56,592 nt of DNA from Proteobacteria bacterium UBA7447 (GTDB lineage Bacteria; Pseudomonadota; Gammaproteobacteria; Arenicellales; UBA868): contig DLPX01000052.1 in the NCBI GenBank assembly GCA_002477475.1, forward strand, positions 1 to 56,592, written 5' to 3'. The position numbers were made by a program, and so were the translations under genes. This document shows, one piece after another, positions 34,456 to 42,284 of the stretch (the first letter of the stretch is position 1; the number at the start of each line of letters is the position of its first letter). The notes under the pieces were generated by a model. The model was not told where the DNA came from. It worked only from the letters and a program-made list of their open reading frames with translations, and did no database searches.

Positions 34456-34517
34456 TATGAAGCTACGCCTGACTATGGGTAGGGGACAAAAATCGGCGAC
34501 AAAGCGACCAAAGGAGT

Positions 34518-34543
34518 CTGCCCTCGGGGTTCCCCGAGGGCAG
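34518..34543 (-). terminator. Perfect 12-bp inverted-repeat hairpin between binding-protein and ATPase genes
   Basis: CTGCCCTCGGGG (34518-34529) is followed by TT and the exact complement CCCCGAGGGCAG (34532-34543). It lies after the stop of the binding-protein gene and before the ATPase gene. Such internal hairpins usually protect the upstream mRNA or cause partial termination, so that more binding protein than ATPase is made. No long U-run follows on the minus strand. Confidence 0.75.
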
Positions 34544-34565
34544 TATTAAAGTTTAGTTCGGAGAT

Positions 34566-35540
34566 TTAGAGTCCGAACCAACTATCAACGCGTTTTGGAT
34601 TTGCCGCAATCCACGCAGAAATCATCTCACGCGGATCTTTTTTAACTCCAGCTATCTCGTAAGCCCAAAGCGTTACGGTATCGATGTCCAATTGGATGTT
34701 AGCCATTAGATCAGCTACTAGGGGCGCTTTCGTCTCGAGTGCCTTTGCCCAGCCAATTTGAATGACCTTGGGTTTGCTAGCGCAGGTAATTTTTGAATTT
34801 TCATACCAGTTGGGATCTTCATCCTGAGTAACCTGGTTCCAGCACCCTTGTCCATCATTCTCCGGCTCCTCAAGCTGAACCAAACCAAATGCATCCCAAA
34901 CCCAATCTGGCTTCCAGCAATAACCAACATAACCCTTGCCATTTTCAACCGCTTCCCTTAGCGCTGCATAGTGCGCGCCAGGAGCCATACGAATCCACTC
35001 GTTGTTTCCGAGAAGCCCGTAGTCTCGGGTTTTGATCATGTTTTCGTTAGTCGCAATCCATCCGGAACGGCCGATCCAGATATCGCCTTTACCGTTACCA
35101 TCATGGTCGATTGTCTTGGCGACTTCGGGACGCGCCAAATCAAAGATGGTTTTGACATTGTGTTTGTCTGCCCACGCTTTTGGAGCACAAAATCCACTGC
35201 TGCCGATATAGTGCTTTTCACTAATGGCAACGGTACCTTTCTCCTCGACATACTTTTTTACGAACGCGTTCTGATTAGGAAGCCAGATGTCGACATGTAT
35301 ATCGAAATCTCCGCTATCCATCCCCGCGTAGGCAGCTGCGTTATCGGCTGGCTTAGCTTCCGTTTTGTAACCGAGACGCTCTTCGATTAAGACCTGAAGC
35401 AGAGCCTGGATCGCCTTAAACGATGGGTACGGGCTTTGGTTCATTCGAATCGTCTCGGCAGCCATCACCGATGTCGCAGACATAGAAAGAAAGCCCAAAG
35501 CCACCAGGCTGCTAACCAACCGCTTGTTAAATTTTTTCAT
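34566..35540 (-). CDS. Betaine-type ABC transporter substrate-binding protein (OpuAC/ProX-like)
   Basis: A 324-residue precursor with a signal peptide: MKKFNKRL, a hydrophobic core and an AMA-type cleavage site near residue 27 (SVMAAETI). The mature part has the OpuAC fold, with NQSPYPSFKAIQALLQVL, a GDFDIHVDIWLPNQ motif, GYCWKPDWVWD and tryptophans likely forming the aromatic box around a quaternary amine. It acts in the periplasm and delivers substrate to the permease at 31850. A strong ribosome site (GGAGGTGTGGT) precedes the ATG. First gene of the eleven-gene minus-strand run. True ligand unknown. Confidence 0.93.
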   Translation of the reverse strand: MKKFNKRLVSSLVALGFLSMSATSVMAAETIRMNQSPYPSFKAIQALLQVLIEERLGYKTEAKPADNAAAYAGMDSGDFDIHVDIWLPNQNAFVKKYVEEKGTVAISEKHYIGSSGFCAPKAWADKHNVKTIFDLARPEVAKTIDHDGNGKGDIWIGRSGWIATNENMIKTRDYGLLGNNEWIRMAPGAHYAALREAVENGKGYVGYCWKPDWVWDAFGLVQLEEPENDGQGCWNQVTQDEDPNWYENSKITCASKPKVIQIGWAKALETKAPLVADLMANIQLDIDTVTLWAYEIAGVKKDPREMISAWIAANPKRVDSWFGL

Positions 35541-35754
35541 ACCACACCTCCATAAGTAGAAAAATTATCCAAAGATCATCCTGTCTGACTCTTTCTTATT
35601 TTTGACCGGATAATCGTTCTGATTCACTGTGTTTTACTGATGCATCCTAATATGAAGAGGGCCTCCGACCGTCTGCTTGTTAAATCCAGCAGATACGCTA
35701 ACATAACAACTATGAGTTTTTATACATGATAAAAATAATATAAATGTTATATCT
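35541..35754. promoter_or_regulatory. Divergent intergenic region between betaine importer operon and LysR gene
   Basis: The 214-base gap is AT-rich, above all in the 55 bases before the LysR start (35700-35754), where ATAAC and GTTAT half-sites occur. It should contain the promoter of the binding-protein operon and that of the regulator, and is the probable LysR binding region. No RNA gene or riboswitch-like structure was recognised. Confidence 0.5.
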
Positions 35755-36678
35755 ATGGATATAACCAATCATCAGTTGAGAGCCGTTTTAAAGATTGCTG
35801 AGAAAGGAAACATCTCCCACGCAGCGAGTGCTCTTGATCTGTCCCAGCCCGGACTCAGCCGCCTACTCAATCAGGTGGAGCAGAATCTAGATGCTCGGCT
35901 GTTTGACCGATCAGGACGGGGGGTTCAATTAACAGAGATAGGTAAGATCTTCTGTGAGCACGGTAAAGAAATATTGACGCGGCATGAACTGATTCGGAAA
36001 AATATTCAAGACCTAGGGGATCAACTTGCCGGAAGCGTGCGCATCGTCATGCCGCATACTGCAGGCGTTGTGCTTTTTATTCCGTTAATGAATCACTTTA
36101 AGAAGAATCACCCTAATGTTTCCCTAAGGATAATGCCTGCTTTCAATTTGCATATTCCTCAGTACCTCAATTCGGGGACTGCTGATATAGGCCTAATCTC
36201 ATACCCGCACGGCCTTTCTGGATTAAACGCGAGTCCCCTGATGACAGAGGCTTTATATTTAATTGGTAAAAAAGCAGACATGCCTAAGGGCAAGAAAAAA
36301 ATCTCGCTCGAGGACGCCGTACGATTTCCGTTGCTTTTACCTTCGGTCAGTCACAGTTACCGTTTTTATATTGACAATGCTCTCGCCAAGAGCAACCTCC
36401 GAATTGAGTCTTTGTTGGAAATCGACTCAGAGGATGCAACCATCCAGATGTTGAAAGAGGGTCAAGGATTCTCGATCATTCCATACTCAATGGCTCAACG
36501 TGAGATTGACGAACACACACTGTCTGCCTGTCTTATCGAGAATCCGGTAATTTCAAGAACCTTTTTCACCGCAACCGCATCAAATCGCCCAGAGACTCGA
36601 CTAACTCGGTCAGTAGCTAAGGAGTTAGTCGAGGTAGTTAAGCAAAACCGAGAGCGCGGCCGTTGGACACTAACGTAG
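35755..36678 (+). CDS. LysR-family transcriptional regulator
   Basis: A 307-residue LysR protein. Its helix-turn-helix is at residues 19-38 (ISHAASALDLSQPGLSRLL), followed by the linker helix and a LysR effector domain. It starts at the ATG at 35755. It lies divergent from the betaine importer operon and probably controls it, with a substrate or intermediate as effector. It shares the low GC content of that operon, which ends soon after this gene. It is only distantly related to the LysR protein at 3723. Confidence 0.92.
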   Translation: MDITNHQLRAVLKIAEKGNISHAASALDLSQPGLSRLLNQVEQNLDARLFDRSGRGVQLTEIGKIFCEHGKEILTRHELIRKNIQDLGDQLAGSVRIVMPHTAGVVLFIPLMNHFKKNHPNVSLRIMPAFNLHIPQYLNSGTADIGLISYPHGLSGLNASPLMTEALYLIGKKADMPKGKKKISLEDAVRFPLLLPSVSHSYRFYIDNALAKSNLRIESLLEIDSEDATIQMLKEGQGFSIIPYSMAQREIDEHTLSACLIENPVISRTFFTATASNRPETRLTRSVAKELVEVVKQNRERGRWTLT

Positions 36679-36757
36679 GAGTGGTAACAACACTTTACCC
36701 GACGTTTGGTGTTTGGATTTACTTAGAACGATCGACCGGAAAAGCTACGAGACGGAT

Positions 36758-37345
36758 TTACTGACCGTCCAGGTCGGCTGCGAGCGCCTCTTTAATCTCC
36801 GGACTCGCGTCGATCTGATGCGAGTACGCACCGTGATCGATTCCGAAAGACACGGAATCATCACCCTTGAATCCTGCGATGTCCTCCGAAGATAGTTCGA
36901 AACGTAAAAAGTGTACCGCAGAGGTTTTGTCGCTGGTCTCACGCTCTAGATCTTCGTTCGCAATCGGCCGGATGCGTTCGTTTCCGTTTACCTGAAGCCA
37001 TACGGCTTTTTCGACCCCGAGCAACCGCGCCAGCGCTTGGCGACGTTCCTCTACTTCGGGATACTCAAGCATGAAAGTCGCCTTGAGATTGGTGCCATCC
37101 GGGATAAGCGGGTTATAGGCATCCAGTTCTTCCTGAATCTGATCCGCTTCAAAAATGCGCTCGATACGGAGCATCTCCTGCACCTGATATTGCATGGTCA
37201 GCGCATCCTCAAAATAAAGCGTGGCATGAGGTCCGACCTCAACACGGCGATTGGCTTTGTGTGCGAGCACACGGTTTCGAAAATCCGCCCGCTCGGCGGA
37301 ATAGGTTTCGAGAGAGAGCAGCTCGCTTCGCGTTAATTTCTTCAT
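36758..37345 (-). CDS. DUF3501 family protein
   Basis: A 195-residue protein with the DUF3501 sequence: KLTRSELLSLETYSAERADFR at the N-terminus, GPHATLYFEDALTMQYQVQEML in the middle and ELSSEDIAGFKG near the end. The function is unknown, but the gene is regularly found with a GlpC/HdrD-like Fe-S protein and a small rubrerythrin in proteobacteria, as here. It follows the Fe-S gene by 21 bases, last of the trio. No signal peptide or membrane span. Presumed part of a peroxide-related redox system. Confidence 0.88.
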   Translation of the reverse strand: MKKLTRSELLSLETYSAERADFRNRVLAHKANRRVEVGPHATLYFEDALTMQYQVQEMLRIERIFEADQIQEELDAYNPLIPDGTNLKATFMLEYPEVEERRQALARLLGVEKAVWLQVNGNERIRPIANEDLERETSDKTSAVHFLRFELSSEDIAGFKGDDSVSFGIDHGAYSHQIDASPEIKEALAADLDGQ

Positions 37346-37366
37346 TGGTATTCCAGAAAAATAAAT

Positions 37367-38704
37367 TTAGAGTCCGTAAGCTTTTCGCATCAGGCTGATG
37401 GGATGCTCCGGGCTACTGCCGTCACCGACACCGTTAGCAAGATGATTGCCGGCGATTGGGCAATCACTGCCATAGTGATCGGGATTATTCTTTTTAATGG
37501 CGTTGATCACAGGCCGGCCGATCTTCATGGCTTTATCAAAGGTCTCCGCCTTTACACCGTAAGTGCCGTCATGACCGGAACAGCGTTCGATCATCGTGAC
37601 CTCGGTATCCGGTATCAACTTCAGCAGATCCCGCGTTTTCGGCCCGAAATTCTGAACACGCTGGTGGCATGAGGCGTGATACACCACCGAGCCCAAAGAC
37701 TGCACAAACTCTGTATTTAGCAGGCCGTCGCTGTGCCGTAACATTAAGTACTCAAACGGATCAAAAAATGCATCCGCAACTTTGCGGACCTCGGGGTCAT
37801 CAGGGAACAACAGCGGGAATTCCTGACGAAACATCAATACACAGGACGGGACCAGCGCCACAAGATCCCACCCATCATCAACACATTGTGCCAACTGCGG
37901 GATATTTTCTTCCTTGGCTTTCTGGACAGAAGCAAGATCACCCAACTCCAACTTGGGCATGCCGCAACAACGTTCCTTTTGGGCAATCGTGACCGGAACA
38001 TCATTGTGCTGTAGCACAGAGATCAGGTCCTCTCCTACCCCCGGGTCATTGCGATTGCCATAACAGGTCGCAAAGAGCGCTACCTTTCCCTTGGTGCGGG
38101 CAGTAGGTTTAGCCTGCGCCGCATCAAGGGTCGCCAGTTTTGACACCCTTTTTCGCAGAGGCTTGGATTCGTAACGGGGAATGCTGGCCTTACGGTGGAT
38201 GCCACCCACTTTCTCCAGAGTTTTTCGTAACGGGGCAGAACGGTTGGCCGCGTTAACCACAATCGAGATGCCTGGAATACCTGCCGTATTGCCGACAAAG
38301 TCGGTACTGGTGAGCAGTTTGTCTCGTGTCGACGCGCCTTCTTTCTCGAACCGGACGGCTTTTGCCCTGAGCATCAGGTGAGGAAAATCAATATTCCACT
38401 CATGCGGCGGCACATAAGGACACTTGGTCATGTAGCAAAGGTCACAGAGATAGCACTGGTCCACAACTTTCCAGTAATCCTGCTTAGCAACGCCATCGAC
38501 CTCCATGGTGTCGGATTCGTCAACCAGATCGAACAGCGTCGGAAAGCTGTCACACAACGAGACACAACGCCGACACCCATGGCACAGATCAAAGACCCGC
38601 TCCATCTCCGACATCAACTTGCCTTCATCATTGAAGTCGGGGCTTTGCCAATCGATTGGATGGCGAACCGGCGCCCCCAGGCCGCCTTCAGTTACTTTTC
38701 CCAT
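37367..38704 (-). CDS. Heterodisulfide-reductase-related Fe-S oxidoreductase (GlpC/HdrD-like)
   Basis: A 445-residue protein with two N-terminal 4Fe-4S sites (Cys41, 44, 47, 51 in CHGCRRCVSLC; Cys84, 87, 90, 95 in CYLCDLCYMTKC). Two cysteine-rich CCG-type domains lie in the C-terminal half (CYG...CCGMPKLE, and YHASCHQRVQ...RCSGHDG). Such proteins pass electrons in respiratory or thiol/disulfide systems. It lies between the rubrerythrin and DUF3501 genes in one operon and probably supplies reducing power to the rubrerythrin. No membrane anchor was seen. Confidence 0.9.
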   Translation of the reverse strand: MGKVTEGGLGAPVRHPIDWQSPDFNDEGKLMSEMERVFDLCHGCRRCVSLCDSFPTLFDLVDESDTMEVDGVAKQDYWKVVDQCYLCDLCYMTKCPYVPPHEWNIDFPHLMLRAKAVRFEKEGASTRDKLLTSTDFVGNTAGIPGISIVVNAANRSAPLRKTLEKVGGIHRKASIPRYESKPLRKRVSKLATLDAAQAKPTARTKGKVALFATCYGNRNDPGVGEDLISVLQHNDVPVTIAQKERCCGMPKLELGDLASVQKAKEENIPQLAQCVDDGWDLVALVPSCVLMFRQEFPLLFPDDPEVRKVADAFFDPFEYLMLRHSDGLLNTEFVQSLGSVVYHASCHQRVQNFGPKTRDLLKLIPDTEVTMIERCSGHDGTYGVKAETFDKAMKIGRPVINAIKKNNPDHYGSDCPIAGNHLANGVGDGSSPEHPISLMRKAYGL

Positions 38705-38723
38705 AATTTCTTGAGCTCAACGA

Positions 38724-38753
38724 AAACGGGAGGCGACTTCGCGCCTCCCGTTT
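38724..38753 (-). terminator. Strong hairpin with U-tract after the rubrerythrin gene
   Basis: AAACGGGAGGCG (38724-38735) pairs exactly with CGCCTCCCGTTT (38742-38753) around a six-base loop. Read on the minus strand it follows the rubrerythrin stop and ends in TTTTCG, so it looks like an intrinsic terminator or attenuator between rubrerythrin and the downstream Fe-S gene. Confidence 0.8.
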
Positions 38754-38772
38754 ATGGTCGTAAAGGCCCGAC

Positions 38773-39192
38773 TCAGTCGTCCAAGCCGTCCAGCGCTTTC
38801 TGGAACCGGTTGGCGTGAGAGCGCTCCGCCTTACCCAGCGTTTCAAACCAGTCAGAGATTTCATCGAAACCCTCTTCACGAGCTGTCTTGGCCATACCGG
38901 GGTACATGTCGGTGTACTCGTGTGTTTCTCCAGCCACTGCAGCCTTGAGATTGTCACCGGTTGCGCCGATCGGCAGCCCCGTCGCCGGATCACCGGTTTC
39001 TTCGAGGTATTCCAGATGCCCGTGGGCATGCCCGGTCTCACCCTCAGCTGTTGAGCGGAACACGGCCGCCACGTCGTTGTAGCCTTCGACATCCGCTTTG
39101 GCAGCGAAGTACAGATAACGACGGTTAGCCTGCGACTCGCCGGCAAACGCGTCTTTGAGGTTTTGTTCTGTTTTTGAATCTTTGAGAGCCAT
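38773..39192 (-). CDS. Small rubrerythrin (ferritin-like diiron protein without rubredoxin domain)
   Basis: A 139-residue four-helix protein with diiron ligands Glu19 (AGES), Glu52 and His55 (EGETGH), Glu89 and Glu92 (AGETHE), and Glu123 with His126 (AERSHANRF). It ends after the ferritin-like domain, so the C-terminal rubredoxin centre of classical rubrerythrin is absent. The nearby Fe-S protein may deliver electrons instead. Rubrerythrins reduce hydrogen peroxide. The ATG at 39192 is chosen over a TTG just before it, with AAGGAGAAAG in ideal position. It is divergent from oxyR. Confidence 0.92.
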   Translation of the reverse strand: MALKDSKTEQNLKDAFAGESQANRRYLYFAAKADVEGYNDVAAVFRSTAEGETGHAHGHLEYLEETGDPATGLPIGATGDNLKAAVAGETHEYTDMYPGMAKTAREEGFDEISDWFETLGKAERSHANRFQKALDGLDD

Positions 39193-39328
39193 CAACTTTC
39201 TCCTTGAGTTTTGTTGAACTATGCAACAGCGTTAGTCAAAGCACTGTGAGAGCGAAATATAAGACCAGACTCGTTATTTGTATAATCGTTTATTATTATT
39301 ACTTTGATCGGCATATTCTATTGATAGG
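39193..39328. promoter_or_regulatory. Divergent oxyR / rubrerythrin control region
   Basis: The 136-base AT-rich gap holds a TATAAT at 39281-39286 and a CTATTGATAG palindrome at 39318-39327, just ahead of the oxyR start. OxyR sites consist of ATAG/CTAT-type elements, so the palindrome could be one such element, although a full four-element site was not found by eye. OxyR control of the rubrerythrin operon is the natural reading of the arrangement. Confidence 0.4.
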
Positions 39329-40249
39329 ATGAACTTCCGGGATCTTGAATACCTCATTGCTGTCAGCGAAACCTTGCACTTTGGGCAAGCTGCCCAGCGC
39401 TGTTTTGTCAGCCAGCCAACACTCTCTGGGCAGATTCACAAACTCGAGGAAGAGCTCGGTGCGACGCTTTTCGAGCGGACCAACCGCAGTGTCCATATCA
39501 CGGCAATCGGCCAAAAGATCGTTGGGCATGCCCGGCAGATTCTGGAACAAGCCGAAGTCATTCGCAGCCTCGGCAGTGATCAGAACGATCTGCTGACAGG
39601 ACCGCTTCGGATCGGCGCGATTCATACCCTCAGTCCTTATCTGGTGCCGCTCTTCATGCTGGAACTGCAAGAACAGCATCCGGAGCTGTCGCTGGAACTT
39701 ACTGAAGCAACAACAGACCAACTGGTTGCAAAGTTGCGCGACCATCAACTGGATGGCGCCCTGCTGGCCACTTCACCTCCGGCTGAGGATCTGAAAGAGA
39801 TTCAACTATTCAAGGAACCCTTTTGGCTGGCTCATCCGCGTGACCATCACTTCTATAACCAAGATGAAGTCTCACTTGCCGATCTCAAAGACGAAAAAGT
39901 CCTGCTGCTGTCAGAGGAACATTGTCTTTCCGAGCAGATCATCAGTGCCTGCAAGATTGACAGTCGGGACTCGGCAAACCCACTGCCCCGCCTTAACGCC
40001 TCCAGCCTGGAAACGCTGGTGCAGTTGGTCGGGATGGGCCTGGGCATCACGCTGGTTCCCGCGCTTTCCGTTCATGGCGGGCGGCTCGCGACTGACAAGG
40101 TAATTCTCCGGGAAGTCAGTATTCCGCAGGCGGTCCGCCAGGTGCGTCTGGTTTACCGACAGACTTTTCCCCGACAGCCGGCGCTTGGCGCACTCTCGGA
40201 CATCATCTCAGCTGTTTTGCCCAACACAGTACGCCAAATCCAGCCATAA
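39329..40249 (+). CDS. oxyR: Hydrogen-peroxide-inducible regulator OxyR
   Basis: A 306-residue LysR-type protein with MNFRDLEYLIAVSETLHFGQAA and the HTH at residues 17-37. The two redox cysteines are at 199 and 208 (HCL...SAC), the same spacing and numbering as in the E. coli enzyme, so peroxide can oxidise them to a disulfide. It is divergent from rubrerythrin, Fe-S protein and DUF3501, the presumed target operon. The start fits the family exactly. This is the only regulator in the window whose signal can be named with some confidence. Confidence 0.93.
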   Translation: MNFRDLEYLIAVSETLHFGQAAQRCFVSQPTLSGQIHKLEEELGATLFERTNRSVHITAIGQKIVGHARQILEQAEVIRSLGSDQNDLLTGPLRIGAIHTLSPYLVPLFMLELQEQHPELSLELTEATTDQLVAKLRDHQLDGALLATSPPAEDLKEIQLFKEPFWLAHPRDHHFYNQDEVSLADLKDEKVLLLSEEHCLSEQIISACKIDSRDSANPLPRLNASSLETLVQLVGMGLGITLVPALSVHGGRLATDKVILREVSIPQAVRQVRLVYRQTFPRQPALGALSDIISAVLPNTVRQIQP

Positions 40250-40271
40250 CGGCTGAACGATCAAGCGAAGT

Positions 40272-41048
40272 TTATGCTGAGGCCTCTACGGGGAACAGAG
40301 CGCGGGTTTCGCTTAGCTCACACGCCTCCAGGAAAGAAGCCGCAGGCCGCGTTTCGGTTACCACGATATCAACATCATCCAGGCCGCAGACCTTTATCAG
40401 CGCATCTGAATCAAATTTAGAACTGTCCGCAACAAAACAGCTTTCTCGGGCCTGCTTAATTGCAGCTCTGGAAAATTCTGCCTCACATAGATGAAAGTCC
40501 AGAAATTCGTTGCTACTATTGATCGCACCGACAGACAAAATTGCATAGTCCACGCTGAACTGCTGAATAAAATCGATCGCCCCTTTACCGAAAGCCGCGG
40601 CATCGTCAGCACGTAACTCACCGCCGGTCATGTAGATTTGATTTCCGTTTCTGGAAGCAAGAGTACGGGCGATCTCAATGGAGTTGGTTACTACGTTCAA
40701 ATTGCTGTGATTACACAACGCCTGAGCAACGTAAGCCGTCGTTGAGCCGCAGTCGATAACCAGGGAATCTCCGTCTTTTATCAGCTCCGAGGCGACTCTC
40801 GCCAAGCTGCGTTTGGCGTCAAGATTTTTTCTGAGGCGGCGATGAAAAGGTGCTTCGTGAGTCGAGATTGGCGCGGTAATCCCGCCGTGCACTCTTAATG
40901 CGAGACCTCGCTTGATCAAAGGGTCGACGTGCCGTCTGACCGTCTCTCCTGAAACCCCCAACTGAACTGCAAGGTCATTGATTGTGACCCGGCCCCGCAG
41001 ATTAAGCGCGCCCATGATTGCAGCTTCGTACTTGCTGACCAGCGCCAT
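40272..41048 (-). CDS. DeoR-family transcriptional regulator
   Basis: A protein of about 258 residues with an N-terminal DeoR winged helix (INDLAVQLGVSGETVRRHVDPL at residues 23-44, then HGGI) and a C-terminal sugar-phosphate-isomerase-like sensor domain with DCGSTTAYVAQAL and MTGGELR. DeoR repressors typically sense phosphorylated metabolites. A longer reading from 41123 would add 25 hydrophobic residues foreign to the family, so the ATG at 41048 is chosen. It is divergent from the second betaine-type importer, and that operon contains a small-molecule kinase that could make the phosphorylated effector. Confidence 0.9.
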   Translation of the reverse strand: MALVSKYEAAIMGALNLRGRVTINDLAVQLGVSGETVRRHVDPLIKRGLALRVHGGITAPISTHEAPFHRRLRKNLDAKRSLARVASELIKDGDSLVIDCGSTTAYVAQALCNHSNLNVVTNSIEIARTLASRNGNQIYMTGGELRADDAAAFGKGAIDFIQQFSVDYAILSVGAINSSNEFLDFHLCEAEFSRAAIKQARESCFVADSSKFDSDALIKVCGLDDVDIVVTETRPAASFLEACELSETRALFPVEASA

Positions 41049-41222
41049 TTCTTCAGAGGCCTCCAAAACCAAAGAATTGAGGAGTATTGTGCATATTATT
41101 GTGGTTTTGCTGTTGATTTTCAATTTTTTTGTTTATTTATGTGATTTTTTGTGTAATTCTAGAAATGTTGAGGCACGCCCCTTGACGACAACTTGAGTAT
41201 TTCTATAACGGGAGGAATTCCA
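41049..41222. promoter_or_regulatory. Divergent DeoR / importer control region
   Basis: This 174-base gap is very AT-rich from 41090 to 41165 (long T-runs) and ends with GGAGG (41211-41215) before the importer start. A TTGACG (41182-41187) and TATAAC (41204-41209) pair with 16-base spacing looks like a promoter, but would place the transcript start after the ribosome site, so it is doubtful. The repressor operator is expected here. Confidence 0.4.
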
Positions 41223-42176
41223 ATGCTTTTTAGCAAAACAAAAAGAGTTTTTGTCGCGCTCTTCGCAAGCGCACTGCTCTCAAACACTGCCATGGCGGTC
41301 GAATCCAAGGACCCCATCATCCTTACGCTTCACGACTGGACCGGCCAGTTGATCAACACTGAGTTGATGGGTCGGATCCTGGAAAACATGGGCTATAACG
41401 TCAAATATCAACAAGCCGATTACATCGCACAGTTTGCGGGACTGGAGTCCGGCGACCTGCATATCGCGATGGAGATGTGGGAGACCACAGGCAAGCAGGC
41501 GATGGAAGCCAGTCTGAAAACCGGCGGTACAGTTGATCTTGGCGAGACCGGGATGAACGCCATCGAGGAATGGTGGTATCCCATGTACATGAAGGAAAAA
41601 TGCCCGGGCCTTCCTGACTGGAAAGCATTGAACGAATGCGCAGAGGCGTTCTCAACTCCGGAAACCGCGCCGGCTGGGAGATACCTTGGCGGACCTGTTA
41701 CCTGGGCAGGCTTCGACGAAGAACGCGTTGAAGCACTGGGACTTGATTTCGAGGTTGTCCACGCAGGTACGGATGCCGCACTCTGGGCCGAGCTCGAATC
41801 AGCTTACCAGCGCAAAGCGCCATGGATCGGCTGGGTTTACCACCCCCATTGGTCGACGGTGAAGTTCGAAGGAGAATTCATCGAGTTCCCTCTCTACAGT
41901 GACGCTTGCTATGAAGATCCGAATGTCGGCTTAAACCCCAACATGGCCTACGACTGCGGGAAACCCAGAGGCTGGATCAAAAAAGTCGGCTGGAAAGGCG
42001 GTGAAGCCAAGTGGCCTTGCGCGTATCAAGCGGTTCGTAACTTTGAAATCGATAATCCCACGATTGGCCAGATGATTGTTGAGGTCGATCTCGAGGGTAA
42101 AAAAATACCTGATGTGGTGACCGCATGGCTGGATGCCAATAAGTCAACCTGGGAGCCCTGGACCCAGTGTAACTAA
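41223..42176 (+). CDS. Betaine-type ABC transporter substrate-binding protein (OpuAC/ProX-like)
   Basis: A 317-residue precursor with a signal peptide (KTKRVFVALFASALLSNTAMA, cleavage near residue 25). The OpuAC fold includes a DWTGQLINTELMGRILE opening, GDLHIAMEMWE and WIGWVYHPHW; several tryptophans suit binding of a quaternary amine. It differs strongly from the binding protein at 34566, so the two importers probably have different ligands. The ATG at 41223 follows GGAGG by 7 bases; an in-frame start 10 codons upstream is less likely. First gene of the operon importer-kinase-dehydrogenase-hydrolase, divergent from DeoR. Confidence 0.93.
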   Translation: MLFSKTKRVFVALFASALLSNTAMAVESKDPIILTLHDWTGQLINTELMGRILENMGYNVKYQQADYIAQFAGLESGDLHIAMEMWETTGKQAMEASLKTGGTVDLGETGMNAIEEWWYPMYMKEKCPGLPDWKALNECAEAFSTPETAPAGRYLGGPVTWAGFDEERVEALGLDFEVVHAGTDAALWAELESAYQRKAPWIGWVYHPHWSTVKFEGEFIEFPLYSDACYEDPNVGLNPNMAYDCGKPRGWIKKVGWKGGEAKWPCAYQAVRNFEIDNPTIGQMIVEVDLEGKKIPDVVTAWLDANKSTWEPWTQCN

Positions 42177-42208
42177 AAGCTCTCGCTTCCAACCTGGGTA
42201 CCAGAAAG

Positions 42209-42239
42209 CAGCAGGTGGTTCTTCGCGAGCCACCTGCTG
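42209..42239 (+). terminator. Hairpin between binding-protein and ATPase genes
   Basis: CAGCAGGTGG (42209-42218) pairs exactly with CCACCTGCTG (42230-42239) around an 11-base loop and is followed by TATTTTCTT. It lies 33 bases after the binding-protein stop and 45 before the ATPase start. It resembles an attenuating or stabilising hairpin that raises binding-protein output. The first importer has one in the same place. Confidence 0.75.
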
Positions 42240-42284
42240 TATTTTCTTACCCATCCCATAGTTCGCCAACCTGCTGTAATCAAA

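Noticed and set aside
20650..36700. Mobile genetic element behind the low-GC block
   Set aside because: No integrase, transposase, phage gene, tRNA or flanking repeat is visible; transfer remains inference from composition only.
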